From CAZIVO01 sp964542765 (GTDB lineage Bacteria; Planctomycetota; UBA1135; UBA2386), in assembly GCA_964542765.1 (NCBI GenBank), contig CAZIVO010000150.1, positions 1 to 6,893 on the forward strand: a stretch of DNA of 6,893 nucleotides. The letters run 5' to 3'. This document shows positions 5,220 through 6,893 of the stretch, piece by piece; within the stretch, counting starts at the first letter, position 1; every line of letters begins with the position of its first letter. The notes beneath the pieces are model-generated. The model searched no databases. It saw nothing but the letters and a program-made list of their open reading frames with translations, and was not told the origin of the DNA. The position numbers and the translations under genes were made by a program.

Positions 5220-6893
5220 AGTCCAGCCGCCCGAACGCCGCCTCGGACACGGCGCCGAAGGTCGCCACGTAGATGAACTCCAAGCCCTTGATCAGATAAG
5301 GCTTGAGCTCTTCGACATCGCGCCGGTTCTCTTCCGGCAAGATCACCCGCTTGATCTTCGCGCGGCGTGCGGCGACGACCTTCTCGCGAACGCCGCCGAT
5401 CGGAAGGATTTCCCCGACCAGCGTCAACTCGCCCGTCATGGCGAGATCTCGCGGAACCGGGATCCCCCGCATGAGGGACACCAAGGCACAGGCGATACTG
5501 ATCCCGGCCGAAGGGCCGTCCTTGGGAATAGCGCCAGCGGGGAAATGAACATGGACATCTTGTTTGCCGAAGGCCTTCGGGTCCAATGCAAACTCGGCGG
5601 CATGGCTGCGCAAGAAAGACAAGGCGAGCCGGGCCGATTCGGACATGACATCTCCGAGACTTCCCGTCAACTGCAGATCACCCTTGCCGGATGCGGAAGC
5701 AGCTTCGATGAAGAGAATCTCGCCACCGTGCGATGTCCAGGCCAGACCCTGGACAACACCAGGCACGCGCAACGACCGATCACCATCCCCAACATGACGC
5801 GGTTGGCCGAGCAGCCGGGTAAGACCCTTGATCTGTAAACGTCCTGGTTTCTTGTTCCGTCGCGCCACCGCGAAAGCAGTCTTGCGACAGATCCGAACGA
5901 TGTTCTTCTCCAAGCTGCGAACCCCAGCCTCGCTCGTGTAGAAATCCACTATCCTCCGGATCACCGACTCCGAGAAAGAAACATCTGAACGGGTCAGTCC
6001 GTGGCGCTCGAGTTGCTTGGGAACCAGATGGCGACGACCGATCTGAACCTTCTCGTCCGTCAGATAGCCAGGCAGTTCGATGACCTCCATCCGATCACGC
6101 AAGGCTTGCGGAATCTGCGGCAGAGCATTGGCCGTGGCAATGAACATCACCTTCGAGAGATCGAAGGGCACGTCCAGATAGTGGTCGAGGAAAGCATGGT
6201 TCTGCTCTGGATCGAGCACCTCGAGCAGGGCCGATGACGGATCGCCACGGAAATCTGCTCCGAGCTTGTCGACCTCATCGAGCATGATGACGGGGTTGTT
6301 CGACCCGCAAGTCTTGATGCCCTGCAAGATGCGGCCGGGCATCGCTCCAATATAGGTTCGACGATGCCCCTTGATCTCGGCCTCATCTCGCATCCCACCG
6401 AGAGAGAACCTCCAGAAACGACGTTCCATCGCCCGCGCGATGCTCTGCCCGAGACTGGTCTTGCCCACTCCCGGCGGACCGGACAGGCAAAGGATGCTGC
6501 CTTGATGATTGGGCTTGAGCTTGCGCACCGCAAGGAACTCGAGAATGCGGCTCTTGACGTCTTCGAGCCCGTAATGGTCTTCATCCAGGAAGCGCTGCGA
6601 TCGCCTCAGGTCACGACTGTCCTTGGTGGCCACCGACCACGGCAGGCCTGTGAGCCAGTCGAGATAATTGCGCAGCACGCTGTATTCAGCCGACTCGACC
6701 GGCGTCGTCTTCAGGCGGCTGAGCTCTTCACGCGCCCGCGCCTGCGCGACCTCCGGCAAACCCGCAGACTCGATTGCCTGCTCGATGCGGGCGATTTCCA
6801 TCTCCCGCGCATCCTGCTCCTCTCCCAACTCACGACGGATGATTCTGAGTTGCTCACGCAAGAAGTAGTCCTTCTGCGCCTTCTCTACCTTGC
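5218..6893 (-). CDS. lon: ATP-dependent Lon protease, N-terminus cut off by window edge
   Basis: The frame is open to the right edge and gives 558 complete codons. The fragment begins KVEKAQKDYFLREQ, the conserved helix just before the AAA+ module, so the N-terminal substrate-binding domain (about 220 residues by comparison with E. coli Lon) lies outside. Fragment residues 138-145 are Walker A (GPPGVGKT); VIMLDEVDKLG (201-211) is Walker B; FIATAN (250-255) is sensor 1; and GVRSLEKN (323-330) carries the sensor-2 arginine. The protease domain has PKDGPSAG with catalytic Ser461 and GGVREKVV with catalytic Lys504. Their 43-residue spacing equals that of S679-K722 in E. coli. Lon is a cytoplasmic hexamer that unfolds and degrades misfolded and regulatory proteins. 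All catalytic parts are intact and the C-terminus has normal length. The start, promoter and heat-shock signals are not in the window. Confidence 0.97.
   Translation of the reverse strand, partial: KVEKAQKDYFLREQLRIIRRELGEEQDAREMEIARIEQAIESAGLPEVAQARAREELSRLKTTPVESAEYSVLRNYLDWLTGLPWSVATKDSRDLRRSQRFLDEDHYGLEDVKSRILEFLAVRKLKPNHQGSILCLSGPPGVGKTSLGQSIARAMERRFWRFSLGGMRDEAEIKGHRRTYIGAMPGRILQGIKTCGSNNPVIMLDEVDKLGADFRGDPSSALLEVLDPEQNHAFLDHYLDVPFDLSKVMFIATANALPQIPQALRDRMEVIELPGYLTDEKVQIGRRHLVPKQLERHGLTRSDVSFSESVIRRIVDFYTSEAGVRSLEKNIVRICRKTAFAVARRNKKPGRLQIKGLTRLLGQPRHVGDGDRSLRVPGVVQGLAWTSHGGEILFIEAASASGKGDLQLTGSLGDVMSESARLALSFLRSHAAEFALDPKAFGKQDVHVHFPAGAIPKDGPSAGISIACALVSLMRGIPVPRDLAMTGELTLVGEILPIGGVREKVVAARRAKIKRVILPEENRRDVEELKPYLIKGLEFIYVATFGAVSEAAFGRLD

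Noticed and set aside
6801..6861. Start of lon at TTG 6861
   Set aside because: The frame continues upstream to the window edge and encodes the conserved KVEKAQKDYF segment of Lon, so the true start is outside the window.

Overview
The window is a GC-rich stretch of bacterial chromosome, densely coding, with five genes or gene parts plus the 3' part of lon. An LPS-type sugar kinase and a GT9 heptosyltransferase point to a Gram-negative organism with a Kdo/heptose outer-membrane glycolipid. GTG starts, weak or absent Shine-Dalgarno sequences, a secreted PHP-domain protein of the CehA/McbA type and a bacterial Tsr3-like protein would fit Planctomycetota or a relative. That placement is an impression, not a demonstration.

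Layout. Positions 1-1674 (minus strand) hold a two-gene unit: a WaaP/KdkA-type kinase (868-1674), then a PHP-domain metallohydrolase (1-851) that runs off the left edge. A 46-base divergent spacer (1675-1720) separates it from a plus-strand pair: a heptosyltransferase (1721-2704) overlapping by four bases (GTGA) a small protein of the Tsr3/DTW aminocarboxypropyltransferase superfamily (2701-3153). After a 58-base convergent gap with a small hairpin comes a minus-strand lipoprotein (3212-5047), with one Ig/cadherin-like domain followed by eleven tandem repeats of about 44 residues. A 170-base non-coding stretch separates it from the minus-strand lon gene (5218 to beyond the right edge), which keeps its whole ATPase and protease domains but lacks its N-terminal domain here.

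The kinase and the heptosyltransferase probably act on the same glycolipid: one extends the inner core with heptose, the other phosphorylates a core sugar. The Tsr3-like protein is an RNA-modification candidate riding in the same transcript. The lipoprotein and Lon have no evident link to the core genes.

The most notable points are the eleven-unit repeat lipoprotein, the Tsr3-like protein in a bacterial LPS-type operon, and a TANNNT box 6-7 bases upstream of three different start codons, a spacing that suggests leaderless transcripts. No RNA genes, CRISPR arrays or mobile elements were seen.
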